Part shown: positions 8,069-15,619 of the stretch, piece after piece
How the letters are laid out: each line of letters starts with the position of its first letter
Numbering within the stretch: the stretch's first letter is position 1
The notes under the pieces: generated by a model
Databases searched by the model: none
Seen by the model: only the letters and a program-made list of their open reading frames with translations
What the model was told of the DNA's origin: nothing
Translations under genes and position numbers: made by a program
Source: an uncultured Veillonella sp.
GTDB lineage: Bacteria; Bacillota; Negativicutes; Veillonellales; Veillonellaceae
Reading direction: 5' to 3'
DNA: 24,234 nucleotides
NCBI GenBank assembly: GCA_900538355.1
Contig: UPXS01000026.1
Span: 1 to 24,234, forward strand

Positions 8069-9220
8069 ATGAGTGATTATGTGCTCGATTATGTATGGGC
8101 CTTTGCTCTAGCGCTCATCATAACCTTTGCACTTACCCCTTTGGTGAAACGCTTCGCCGTTGCTGTTGGGGCAATAGATAAACCTGATGCCCGCAAGGTA
8201 CATCATGGTGCTATTCCACGACTTGGTGGGTTAGCAATCTTCCTCGGTTATATAGGATCGGTCCTCTTTAATGGATCTATCCCACATGACCATAAACTAT
8301 TTGGCTTTGTACTTGGTACTGTTATTCTTGTGCTTGTGGGCATATGGGATGATATTAAACAAATTGAGCCAAAGACTAAGTTGATGGGCCAAATTATTGC
8401 AGCAGCTATTTTGGTAGCTTACGATATTCGCGTAGACTTCATCAACCTTCCTTGGGGTGGTGTGGTGTACCTTAAATATTGGGCTGCTCCATTGACTATT
8501 TTCTGGATTGTAGGCTTTACGAATATCGTAAACCTTATCGATGGCCTAGATGGCTTGGCAGCAGGCATTTCCTTTATTGCTTGTATTGCTGTTTGTGCTA
8601 TGACATTACAACTTGGTCAAACAGACCTTGCCTGTATTTCATTGGCACTAGCAGGGGCAACAGTGGGGTTCTTGCGGTATAACTTTAACCCAGCGAAAAT
8701 CTTCATGGGTGATACGGGCTCTATGCTCCTTGGTTATACATTAGCTGCTATTTCTGTAATGGGGGCCGTTAAAACGGCAGCTACTATTGCATTAGTAGTA
8801 CCAGCAATCGTGCTAGGCTTACCAATTCTCGATACATTATTTGCTATCGTACGCCGTAAAATCAGCGGTCGTCCTATTTTCAAGCCTGATAAAGGCCATG
8901 TGCATCATCGTTTGTTAGCACAAGGCTTATCTCAAAAGCAAGCAGTGCTAATGATGTATGCCGTAACTGCTCTCTTTGGTGGCGTATCCGTCATCGTCGC
9001 AGAGGTGAATGCTTGGATTGGTATCGCATTAGTACTCGTTATCTTCTTAGGTAGTATTTTTGTGGCTCGTCGCCTTGGTGTTATTACTCACAGTGATGCG
9101 GCAGGTCATCCACTACCACGTCCTACAATTGAACGCAGCGATTCAGATGAAACTATTTCCTTTGATCGTGAAGAATTGGCAAAAGCTTTAGAGGAATCCG
9201 ACGATTCCCATAAGAAATAA
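8069..9220 (+). CDS. wecA: Undecaprenyl-phosphate N-acetylglucosaminyl 1-phosphate transferase (WecA/TagO type)
   Basis: Polytopic inner-membrane enzyme of 383 residues that moves GlcNAc-1-phosphate from UDP-GlcNAc onto undecaprenyl phosphate, the first step of O-antigen, common-antigen or wall-glycan assembly. About ten or eleven hydrophobic segments are visible. Family motifs are intact: the DD pair at 94-95, NIVNLIDGLDGLAAG at 152-166 (Asp158, Asp161), FMGDTGS at 212-218 and HVHHRLL at 277-283. The HVHH motif marks the GlcNAc-type transferases rather than MraY. GGAGG precedes the ATG. The next gene, wecB, makes UDP-ManNAc, supporting a role in a ManNAc-containing surface glycan; in a Gram-negative Firmicute this is more likely LPS or a capsule-like polymer than teichoic acid. 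Confidence 0.92.
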   Translation: MSDYVLDYVWAFALALIITFALTPLVKRFAVAVGAIDKPDARKVHHGAIPRLGGLAIFLGYIGSVLFNGSIPHDHKLFGFVLGTVILVLVGIWDDIKQIEPKTKLMGQIIAAAILVAYDIRVDFINLPWGGVVYLKYWAAPLTIFWIVGFTNIVNLIDGLDGLAAGISFIACIAVCAMTLQLGQTDLACISLALAGATVGFLRYNFNPAKIFMGDTGSMLLGYTLAAISVMGAVKTAATIALVVPAIVLGLPILDTLFAIVRRKISGRPIFKPDKGHVHHRLLAQGLSQKQAVLMMYAVTALFGGVSVIVAEVNAWIGIALVLVIFLGSIFVARRLGVITHSDAAGHPLPRPTIERSDSDETISFDREELAKALEESDDSHKK

Positions 9221-9225
9221 CCATG

Positions 9226-9250
9226 TGGGGCGCTTGGCGCCCCATTTTTT
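9226..9250 (+). terminator. Rho-independent terminator between wecA and wecB
   Basis: GGGGCGC (9227-9233), loop TTG, GCGCCCC (9237-9243), extended by a T-A pair and followed by ATTTTTT. It begins 6 bases after the wecA stop. Only 25 bases remain between it and the wecB ATG, which matters for how wecB is transcribed. Confidence 0.88.
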
Positions 9251-9275
9251 CTATCCTACTATGTTGGAGGCAACT

Positions 9276-10418
9276 ATGTTAAAAGTTATGACAATCTTTG
9301 GTACAAGACCTGAGGCTATCAAGATGGCTCCTCTTGTAAAAGCATTAGAAGCAGCACCGGATATGGAACCGATTGTAACCGTTACGGCACAACATCGCGA
9401 TATGCTCGATCAAGTACTAAACTTGTTTAATATTACCCCTGATTACGACTTGAATATTATGAGCCAAGGTCAAACATTGTACGATGTAACAAACCGTGCA
9501 TTGATGGGCCTTAAAGATGTATTAGAAGAAGCTAAACCTGATGTGGTTCTTGTACATGGTGATACTACAACTACCTTTGCAGGTGCTTTGGCGTCCTTCT
9601 ATCAAGAAATTCCTGTAGGCCATGTAGAAGCAGGCCTTCGCACTGGTGATATTTACTCTCCATTCCCAGAAGAGATGAACCGCAAGTTGACTGGTTCTAT
9701 TGCGACATATCATTTTGCACCAACAGCTAGTTCTGAAAGTAATCTTAAAAAAGAAAATATAAATACAGACCATTTGTATGTAACAGGCAATACGGTTATT
9801 GATGCCCTTGATACAACAGTACAAGAAAACTATGTGTTTGATGATGCGGCTATCAATGCATTAGATCCTGAAAAACGTACAGTTCTTGTTACGACGCATC
9901 GCCGTGAAAACTTGGGTGAGCCTATGCGCCATGTATACCAAGCTATTCGCGATTTGATTAATGAATTTAAAGATATTCAGGTGGTGTTCCCTGTACATAA
10001 GAACCCTAAGGTTCGTCAAGTTGTACAAGAGGAACTCGGTTCTGTAGAACGTGTTACCTTAATTGATCCACTTGATTACGAACCATTTGCTAACTTGATG
10101 GCTAAATCTTATTTGATTCTTACTGATTCCGGTGGGATTCAAGAGGAAGCGCCAGCACTTGGTAAACCAGTTCTCGTATTGCGTGATACTACAGAACGCC
10201 CAGAAGCTGTTGAAGCTGGTACAGTGCGCCTTGTAGGTACTGATAAAGACGCTGTACATGCAGCAGCTCATGAATTATTGAGCAATGCAGAGGCTTATAA
10301 ATTGATGTCTAACTCCGTTAACCCGTATGGTGACGGTAAAGCATCTGAACGCATCATCCAAGCGTTACGCCATGAATTTTTAGGCGATCCTAATCGCCCT
10401 GAACGTTTTGGTAAATAA
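9276..10418 (+). CDS. wecB: UDP-N-acetylglucosamine 2-epimerase (non-hydrolysing)
   Basis: Cytosolic enzyme of 380 residues that epimerises UDP-GlcNAc to UDP-ManNAc for surface glycan synthesis. It has the GT-B-like fold of WecB/MnaA. Conserved residues are visible: FGTRPEAIKMAPL at 8-20, Asp96 in HGDTTTT, Glu118 in HVEAGLRTG, Glu132/133 in PFPEEMNR, His208 in TTHRRENLG and the UDP-binding DSGGIQEE at 284-291. The frame continues upstream to 9225, but that part lies inside the terminator hairpin; the ATG at 9276 has GGAGG (9266-9270) and gives the standard N-terminus. A WecB/MnaA gene next to atp genes is a known Firmicute arrangement. The stop is one base from the atpZ start. Confidence 0.95.
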   Translation: MLKVMTIFGTRPEAIKMAPLVKALEAAPDMEPIVTVTAQHRDMLDQVLNLFNITPDYDLNIMSQGQTLYDVTNRALMGLKDVLEEAKPDVVLVHGDTTTTFAGALASFYQEIPVGHVEAGLRTGDIYSPFPEEMNRKLTGSIATYHFAPTASSESNLKKENINTDHLYVTGNTVIDALDTTVQENYVFDDAAINALDPEKRTVLVTTHRRENLGEPMRHVYQAIRDLINEFKDIQVVFPVHKNPKVRQVVQEELGSVERVTLIDPLDYEPFANLMAKSYLILTDSGGIQEEAPALGKPVLVLRDTTERPEAVEAGTVRLVGTDKDAVHAAAHELLSNAEAYKLMSNSVNPYGDGKASERIIQALRHEFLGDPNRPERFGK

Positions 10419-10419
10419 T

Positions 10420-10614
10420 ATGGATAAGGATCTTGTGAAAGCCCTCGCCATGGCAACATCGGCGGGGCTCACACTCGTTTTCTGTATAGGTGGTTTCATT
10501 TTGATTGGATATACACTAGATGGATGGCTTGAGACCAAACCATTATGTATGCTTATATTTGGTCTTGTTGGAGCTATAACAGGCTTTTATATGTTATATA
10601 AACAAGTTAAGTAG
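10420..10614 (+). CDS. atpZ: AtpZ/AtpI-family small membrane protein of the ATP synthase operon
   Basis: Protein of 64 residues with two transmembrane hairpins' worth of hydrophobic sequence (about 11-33 and 41-60) and the family's GYTLDGWLETKP link. AtpZ-type proteins are proposed to help ATP synthase assembly or carry Mg2+/Ca2+. The ATG starts one base after the wecB stop and there is no recognisable Shine-Dalgarno sequence, so translation is probably coupled to wecB. A TTG four codons upstream is possible but also lacks a site. Ten bases separate its stop from atpI. Confidence 0.8.
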   Translation: MDKDLVKALAMATSAGLTLVFCIGGFILIGYTLDGWLETKPLCMLIFGLVGAITGFYMLYKQVK

Positions 10615-10624
10615 TGAGGTATAT

Positions 10625-10993
10625 ATGAATCAATATATTAAATTCATAGTGCGTGTGCTACTAACTTGTTTTTTTATTGCCTTTTTAGGCGGTATCATAC
10701 AAGTTTTATGTGGCTTAGAACAGTATTTATATGGGTGGCTTTGGGGCATTTTTATAATGGTACTCTACTTGCTTAGCCTGGCTTTACATGGACAATCTAT
10801 TGTATCAGGAGACCCTTATAAAGCCGTACGTAAAGCTCGCAGGCAGATGATATGGCGTCTTATGTTAGTGGGCTCTTTGGTTGTCTTAGGATTGAAAATA
10901 CCTGGCGTTGAAGCTGTTAGTATGTTTATAGGTATTGCACTCATACAACCAGCACTATATGTGGTGTACTGGTGGCTTAGTCGGCATTTCTAA
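10625..10993 (+). CDS. atpI: ATP synthase subunit I (AtpI-like)
   Basis: Membrane protein of 122 residues with four hydrophobic segments (roughly 8-28, 35-54, 75-92, 96-117) and a basic cytoplasmic loop (KAVRKARRQ, residues 66-74). This matches the ATP synthase I family, which acts as a chaperone-like helper for c-ring assembly and is not a permanent subunit. A GTGAGGT site precedes the ATG. It is followed by a 197-base gap with its own promoter-like sequence before atpB, so the structural genes may not depend only on readthrough from here. Confidence 0.85.
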   Translation: MNQYIKFIVRVLLTCFFIAFLGGIIQVLCGLEQYLYGWLWGIFIMVLYLLSLALHGQSIVSGDPYKAVRKARRQMIWRLMLVGSLVVLGLKIPGVEAVSMFIGIALIQPALYVVYWWLSRHF

Positions 10994-11029
10994 TCTTATA
11001 GTAGCGGTAAGAATGATAGGGGTATACTG

Positions 11030-11041
11030 ATAATGCATTAT
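11030..11041. repeat. Perfect 12-bp palindrome between atpI and atpB
   Basis: ATAATGCATTAT is a perfect dyad and lies inside a longer, imperfect inverted repeat beginning with GTATA (11022) and ending with TATAC (11043). No T tract follows, so it is not a terminator. It could be an operator or a chance AT-rich palindrome. Confidence 0.3.
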
Positions 11042-11086
11042 ACACAATGTAATTATGAGTAATTGGAATTGTTTACCTCGAAAGTG

Positions 11087-11115
11087 TTGATTATATATCT
11101 ATAACGATGTATGAT
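11087..11115 (+). promoter_or_regulatory. Possible promoter of the atpBEFHAGDC genes
   Basis: TTGATT (11087-11092), a 17-base spacer and TATGAT (11110-11115) lie about 75 bases upstream of the atpB start. The short inverted repeat TGTAT-4-ATACA (11108-11121) overlaps the -10. The surrounding sequence is AT-rich, so chance matches are likely and the call is moderate. Confidence 0.42.
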
Positions 11116-11190
11116 GATACATATATATTATATTTATATTAATTGTAAATATATAAGGTTTTTATTATATCTATGGAAGGGGTTGAGAAC

Positions 11191-11865
11191 GTGGAATTAC
11201 ATGCGGGACACCATGAGGTCGTGCAGTGGTTGGGGTTAACATTTAATATTGATACCTTGATTGCTACATGGGTTACTATGGCTATTGTAATACTGATAAC
11301 AGTATTAGCCACCCGAGGACGTAAATTGGTGCCTGTAGGCTTGCAAAATATAGTGGAAGCTATATTAGAAGGCTTAGAGGGGCAGCTAGCTCCGAACTTG
11401 GGTCGTCATTGGCCGATGGTGAGTTCCTTGTTATTTACGTTTTTCTTATTTATTTTTGTAGGAAACGAACTGGGGTTAATGCCAACGTTTAAAGCTTTAA
11501 CATCACCAACATCCGATATTAATACTACAATTGCGTTAGCTCTATGTAGCACATTAGTGGTATGGGTTATGGGGATTAAAGTTAAAGGCTTATCCTATTT
11601 CAATCATTTTGTACAACCTTACAAGGCTTTGCTAATCCTTAATATTTTTGAGGAAATTGCAAAACCAGTTACACTTGCTTTCCGTCTATTCGGTAATATC
11701 GTAGCTGGTGAAATTTTATTAGAAGTATTATATAACTTGCCTTGGTTTGTACCTGTTCCATGGGTTTGGATTGCTTTTAGTTTGTTCATCGGCATTATTC
11801 AGGCCTTTATTTTCACCGTTCTTACAGCATCCTACTTAGGGATGGCTCTTAGTGAAGAACATTAA
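11191..11865 (+). CDS. atpB: ATP synthase F0 subunit a
   Basis: Membrane stator subunit (224 residues from the chosen start) forming the ion half-channels against the c ring. Five or six hydrophobic segments are visible. The essential arginine is Arg165 in FRLFGNIVAGE (164-174), and the C-terminal AFIFTVLTASYL (205-216) is typical. Start: an ATG at 11173 has no ribosome binding site, while the GTG at 11191 is preceded by GGAAGGGG (11175-11182) at 8 bases and gives the N-terminus MELHAGHHEV. I therefore prefer GTG; the other start would add six residues. First gene of the structural atp set, 23 bases before atpE. Confidence 0.93.
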   Translation: MELHAGHHEVVQWLGLTFNIDTLIATWVTMAIVILITVLATRGRKLVPVGLQNIVEAILEGLEGQLAPNLGRHWPMVSSLLFTFFLFIFVGNELGLMPTFKALTSPTSDINTTIALALCSTLVVWVMGIKVKGLSYFNHFVQPYKALLILNIFEEIAKPVTLAFRLFGNIVAGEILLEVLYNLPWFVPVPWVWIAFSLFIGIIQAFIFTVLTASYLGMALSEEH

Positions 11866-11888
11866 TTATTTTAACTGGAGGATATATT

Positions 11889-12116
11889 ATGGAAGCTCAA
11901 GGTTTATTCGCATTAGCAGCAGCAATCGCAGTAGGTTGTGGTGCCATTGGTGCAGGTATCGGTGACGGTCTTGTATCTAGCAAAGTAATCGAAGGTATTA
12001 CACGCCAACCAGAATTACGTGGTCAATTGATGTCTACAATGTTCGTAGCGATTGGTTTGATCGAAGCGATGCCTATCATCGGTGTAGTAGTAGCATTTAT
12101 TTTGTTATTCAGATAA
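11889..12116 (+). CDS. atpE: ATP synthase F0 subunit c
   Basis: Proteolipid of 75 residues, two helices joined by the polar loop with RQPEL (39-43), forming the rotor ring. The ion-binding carboxylate is Glu59 in helix 2. Helix 1 has GIGDGL with Asp26 at the place where sodium-dependent enzymes of the Ilyobacter/Propionigenium type have Gln32. The other sodium-site residues are absent: Ser66, Thr67 and Tyr70 of Ilyobacter correspond to Ala60, Met61 and Ile64. The site is thus a carboxylate pair of uncertain ion preference. The ATG has GGAGG eight bases upstream. The strong site and codon choice suit a subunit needed in many copies. Confidence 0.96.
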   Translation: MEAQGLFALAAAIAVGCGAIGAGIGDGLVSSKVIEGITRQPELRGQLMSTMFVAIGLIEAMPIIGVVVAFILLFR

Positions 12117-12134
12117 TAACGAGGAGGAATAACC

Positions 12135-12632
12135 TTGGTTGACTTAAGCCTTGGAACGATTCTTGCTCAAATGTTGAACTTTTTTATATTAGTTTGGCTA
12201 TTGGCTCGTTTTGCATATAAACCATTATTGGCTATGATGACAGAACGTAAAGAACGAATTGCTAAAGACTTAGAAGCTGCAGAAAAAGCTCGTGCAGAAG
12301 CAGAGGAATTTAAAGCTGATTATGCAGCTCAAATTTCTAATGCTCGTGTAGAGGCACAAAAAATTGTTGAAAAAGCAATTCAAGAAGCAGAAAATACAAC
12401 ACGTGAACAATTAGCAACAGCTCGCGAGCAAATTGAACAAGAAAAAAATCGTGCTCGTCAAGATATTGCCATTGAACGTGATCGTGCTATGAACAGCTTG
12501 CGCAATGAAGTTGTTTCTTTATCTGTAGCTATGGCTGGTAAAGTTGTTGCTAAAGATATGAACAGCGAAACTAATACGAAATTGATCGAAGACGCTATTC
12601 GTCAACTTGATAGTAAAACGATAGGGTTGTGA
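12135..12632 (+). CDS. atpF: ATP synthase F0 subunit b
   Basis: Peripheral-stalk subunit of 165 residues. One N-terminal transmembrane helix (about 8-26) is followed by the conserved AYKPLLAMMTERKERI segment and a long, charged coiled coil (about 35-150) with many Ala, Glu, Lys and Gln residues that dimerises and reaches to subunit delta. The start is TTG at 12135: GAGGAGG (12121-12127) lies seven bases upstream and the first ATG (codon 13) would cut into the membrane helix. 18 bases after atpE and 4 bases before atpH. Confidence 0.94.
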   Translation: MVDLSLGTILAQMLNFFILVWLLARFAYKPLLAMMTERKERIAKDLEAAEKARAEAEEFKADYAAQISNARVEAQKIVEKAIQEAENTTREQLATAREQIEQEKNRARQDIAIERDRAMNSLRNEVVSLSVAMAGKVVAKDMNSETNTKLIEDAIRQLDSKTIGL

Positions 12633-12636
12633 TACG

Positions 12637-13188
12637 ATGAGCATAGAAATTGTAGCAGATAAATACAGTTCAGCTATGTTTGAATTAGCTCAAGAACAAA
12701 ATAAGTTGGATCTCATGGAGGAGCAATTAGGCTATGTAGCATCTGTAATGGATGAGCAACCTGAATTAAGCTCATTCCTTGAAAATCCAACTGTTACAGA
12801 AGATGCAAAGATTAAGCTGATTGGTAAAATTTTTGAATCTAGTCTCGATAAGGTTGCTTTGCATTTTATTTATGTGATGATTAAACGTGGTCGTGATCGC
12901 TATATAAAGCAGACTATTGCGGCATTTATTAAGAAATCACGCGAAGCTCGTGGTATTCTAGAAGCTACTGTCACTGTAGCAGAACCAATCACAGCTGATA
13001 TAGAAGCATCTGTACAAGCTAAATTACGAGAGGTAACGGGCAAAGATGTTATTCTATTCGTGCGTCAAGATCCTTCCATTATGGGTGGTATTATCATTCA
13101 AGTAGGGGATAAACGCATTGATGGCTCTGTATCTCGTCGCTTGCAAGAATTAGAAAAATCTTTATTAAGAACGAACTCTATTAGATAG
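12637..13188 (+). CDS. atpH: ATP synthase F1 subunit delta
   Basis: Stator subunit of 183 residues (OSCP homologue) that joins the b dimer to the top of the alpha3beta3 head. The N-terminal helical domain (about 1-105, with YSSAMFELAQEQ near the start) and the C-terminal segment with DPSIMGGIIIQVGDKRIDGS (157-176) are characteristic. Ribosome binding is weak (GGGTTGTGA upstream) and the start lies 4 bases after the atpF stop, suggesting coupling. Length is normal. Confidence 0.94.
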   Translation: MSIEIVADKYSSAMFELAQEQNKLDLMEEQLGYVASVMDEQPELSSFLENPTVTEDAKIKLIGKIFESSLDKVALHFIYVMIKRGRDRYIKQTIAAFIKKSREARGILEATVTVAEPITADIEASVQAKLREVTGKDVILFVRQDPSIMGGIIIQVGDKRIDGSVSRRLQELEKSLLRTNSIR

Positions 13189-13204
13189 GGGTGAATGGGT
13201 ATAT

Positions 13205-14743
13205 ATGAAAATGAAGCCTGAAGAAATCACTGCTATAATTAAACAGCAGATTCAGGACTATGATGTTGACCTCAATGTCGATGACGTGGGTACTGTTCTC
13301 GACGTAGGGGATGGCATCGCCCATATTTATGGTCTTGAAAGAGCCATGGCCGGTGAGTTGTTAGAGTTACCACACGGCGTATATGGCTTGGTTTTGAACT
13401 TAGAATTAGATAATGTTGGTGCCGTACTATTGGGTGATGACTTCTTGATTAAAGAAGGTGACCAAGTACGCCGTACTGGCAAAATTATGGACGTACCAGT
13501 AGGTGATGCACTTATTGGTCGTGTAGTAAATCCGTTGGGTCAGCCTATCGATGGTAAGGGTGCTATTCAAGCGACAGAACGTCGTCCTGTAGAACATCCA
13601 GCTCCTGGTATTGCAGATCGTCAATCTGTAAATGAACCTTTGCAAACTGGTTTAAAAGCAATTGATGCGATGGTACCAATCGGTCGTGGCCAACGTGAGC
13701 TTATCATTGGTGACCGTGGTACTGGTAAAACTGCAATCGCTCTTGATACAATCATCAACCAAAAAGGTAAAGATGTTATTTGTATCTATGTAGCTATTGG
13801 TCAAAAAGAATCTACCGTAGCTCGTGTAGTACAAAAATTAGAAGAAACAGGTGCGTTGGATTATACAATCGTCGTTTCTGCTAGTGCTTCTACAGGTGCT
13901 CCATTACAATACATTGCTCCGTATGCAGGGGTTGCTATGGGTGAATACTTCATGTACAAAGGCAAACATGTACTTTGCGTATATGATGACTTAACTAAGC
14001 AAGCAGCTGCTTACCGTGCTATGTCTCTATTATTACGCCGTCCACCAGGGCGTGAAGCGTATCCAGGCGACGTATTCTACTTACACAGTCGTTTATTAGA
14101 ACGTGCTGCTAAACTTTCACCAGAACTTGGCGGTGGTTCTATTACAGCGTTGCCAATCATTGAAACACAAGCCGGTGACGTATCTGCATACATCCCAACA
14201 AACGTAATTTCCATCACTGATGGTCAAATTTTCTTAGGGACAGATATGTTCTACTCTGGTATCCGTCCAGCTGTTGACGTAGGTTTGTCCGTATCCCGTG
14301 TAGGTGGTAGCGCTCAAACTAAAGCGATGAAACAAGTAGCAGGCCAATTGCGTTTGGACCTTGCTCAATATCGTGAATTGGCAGCCTTCGCACAGTTCGG
14401 TTCCGATCTTGATGCGGCTACTAAAGCACAATTAGACCGCGGTGAACGTTTGACTGAAATGTTAAAACAAGGTCAATATGAACCTATGAGCGTAGCAGAA
14501 ATGGTTATCAATCTTTATGCTGGTACAAAAGGATACTTAGCTAATATTCAAGTAGATGATGTATTATCATTTGAAGCTGAACTTTTACGTTTTGTAAAAG
14601 CTAACTATCCTGAAATTATCACGAATATTGAAACGTCTAAGAAAATTGATGAAGATACTGAAAATCTATTGAAGCAAGCAATCCCAGAATGTGTAGAAGC
14701 ATTTGGTTCTACGCATACATTAGTGTCTCATAAGGAGGCGTAA
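13205..14743 (+). CDS. atpA: ATP synthase F1 subunit alpha
   Basis: Non-catalytic nucleotide-binding subunit of 512 residues, alternating with beta in the F1 head. The Walker A loop GDRGTGKT is at 169-176, followed by the AIGQKESTVA segment; the motif LSVSRVGGSAQT that carries the arginine finger is present in the C-terminal half. Domains run beta-barrel (about 1-95), nucleotide-binding (95-375), helical C-terminal (375-512). The ATG at 13205 has GGGGTGA somewhat far upstream; a second ATG two codons later cannot be excluded. The stop lies 3 bases before atpG. Confidence 0.97.
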   Translation: MKMKPEEITAIIKQQIQDYDVDLNVDDVGTVLDVGDGIAHIYGLERAMAGELLELPHGVYGLVLNLELDNVGAVLLGDDFLIKEGDQVRRTGKIMDVPVGDALIGRVVNPLGQPIDGKGAIQATERRPVEHPAPGIADRQSVNEPLQTGLKAIDAMVPIGRGQRELIIGDRGTGKTAIALDTIINQKGKDVICIYVAIGQKESTVARVVQKLEETGALDYTIVVSASASTGAPLQYIAPYAGVAMGEYFMYKGKHVLCVYDDLTKQAAAYRAMSLLLRRPPGREAYPGDVFYLHSRLLERAAKLSPELGGGSITALPIIETQAGDVSAYIPTNVISITDGQIFLGTDMFYSGIRPAVDVGLSVSRVGGSAQTKAMKQVAGQLRLDLAQYRELAAFAQFGSDLDAATKAQLDRGERLTEMLKQGQYEPMSVAEMVINLYAGTKGYLANIQVDDVLSFEAELLRFVKANYPEIITNIETSKKIDEDTENLLKQAIPECVEAFGSTHTLVSHKEA

Positions 14744-14746
14744 TGT

Positions 14747-15601
14747 ATGGCTAGTGCACAAGATTTGCGAAAACGTATAAAAAGTGTTACCAATACGCAA
14801 CAAATTACAAAAGCGATGAAGATGGTTGCTTCAGCTCGTCTTCGTAGGGCACAAACAAAAGCGGAATCTACACGTCCTTACGCAGAAAAAATTGGGCAAA
14901 TCTTGCGTCATATGTCTAATAGTGATTTAGAAGGCTTTAGCAGTCCTTTACTAGAGGTACGTCCTATAAAACGCACATGCTATGTTGTAATAGGTGCCGA
15001 TAAGGGCCTTGCAGGGGCATTCTCGTCTAATGTATTGAAATTTGCTATGGAGCAATTGCATGGCAAATCTTCCGATACATATCGTGTTATCACGGCTGGT
15101 AAAAAGCCAAGAGACAGCATGAAATCCAGAGGAATTCATATCGATAAGTCTTATGCGGGCTTTTCTGATAAACCTTCCTATGAACATGCGCGTGCCATTA
15201 TGCATGAAGCACTTTCACTATACGAACGTCATGAAGTTGACGAAGTCATCATGATCTATACACGTTTTGTAAATTCTATGACGCAAATTGCACAGGCTGA
15301 GCGCTTGTTGCCAATAGAGCAACCACAAGATGAGGTAAAAGGGGAAGAATATGACTTTATGCCTTCCGCTGTATCTGTCTTGGAGGCGTTGCTACCAAAA
15401 TATTTAGAAATTACTGTTTATAATGGATTGTTGCAATCTGCAGCAAGTGAACTTGGTGCTCGCATGACAGCCATGACATCTGCTACAGACAATGCAGGGG
15501 AACTCATTGATTCCTTGGGGCTTGAATATAACAAGTTACGTCAATCTAGCATTACAAACGAAATTTCTGAAATCGTTGGTGGCGCTAATGCCTTGCAATA
15601 A
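14747..15601 (+). CDS. atpG: ATP synthase F1 subunit gamma
   Basis: Central rotor shaft of 284 residues, turning inside the alpha3beta3 head and linked to the c ring. The N-terminal helix carries LRKRIKSVTNTQQITKAMKM (7-26), and the C-terminal helix has AMTSATDNAGELI and the ITNEISEIVGGANAL tail, both diagnostic of the family. The middle alpha/beta domain contains the VIGADKGLAGAFS segment. AAGGAGG overlaps the end of atpA and precedes the ATG. Length is normal. Confidence 0.96.
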   Translation: MASAQDLRKRIKSVTNTQQITKAMKMVASARLRRAQTKAESTRPYAEKIGQILRHMSNSDLEGFSSPLLEVRPIKRTCYVVIGADKGLAGAFSSNVLKFAMEQLHGKSSDTYRVITAGKKPRDSMKSRGIHIDKSYAGFSDKPSYEHARAIMHEALSLYERHEVDEVIMIYTRFVNSMTQIAQAERLLPIEQPQDEVKGEEYDFMPSAVSVLEALLPKYLEITVYNGLLQSAASELGARMTAMTSATDNAGELIDSLGLEYNKLRQSSITNEISEIVGGANALQ

Positions 15602-15619
15602 ATAAGGAGACATCTGTCG

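Noticed and set aside
9225..9275. Upstream extension of wecB starting at GTG 9225
   Set aside because: The extra 17 codons lie in a rho-independent terminator and precede the real GGAGG site; the ATG at 9276 restores the standard N-terminus.
11889..12116. Calling the ATP synthase sodium-dependent
   Set aside because: Helix 2 lacks the Ser/Thr/Tyr ligands of known Na+ sites, and helix 1 has Asp instead of Gln; the ion cannot be decided from sequence alone.
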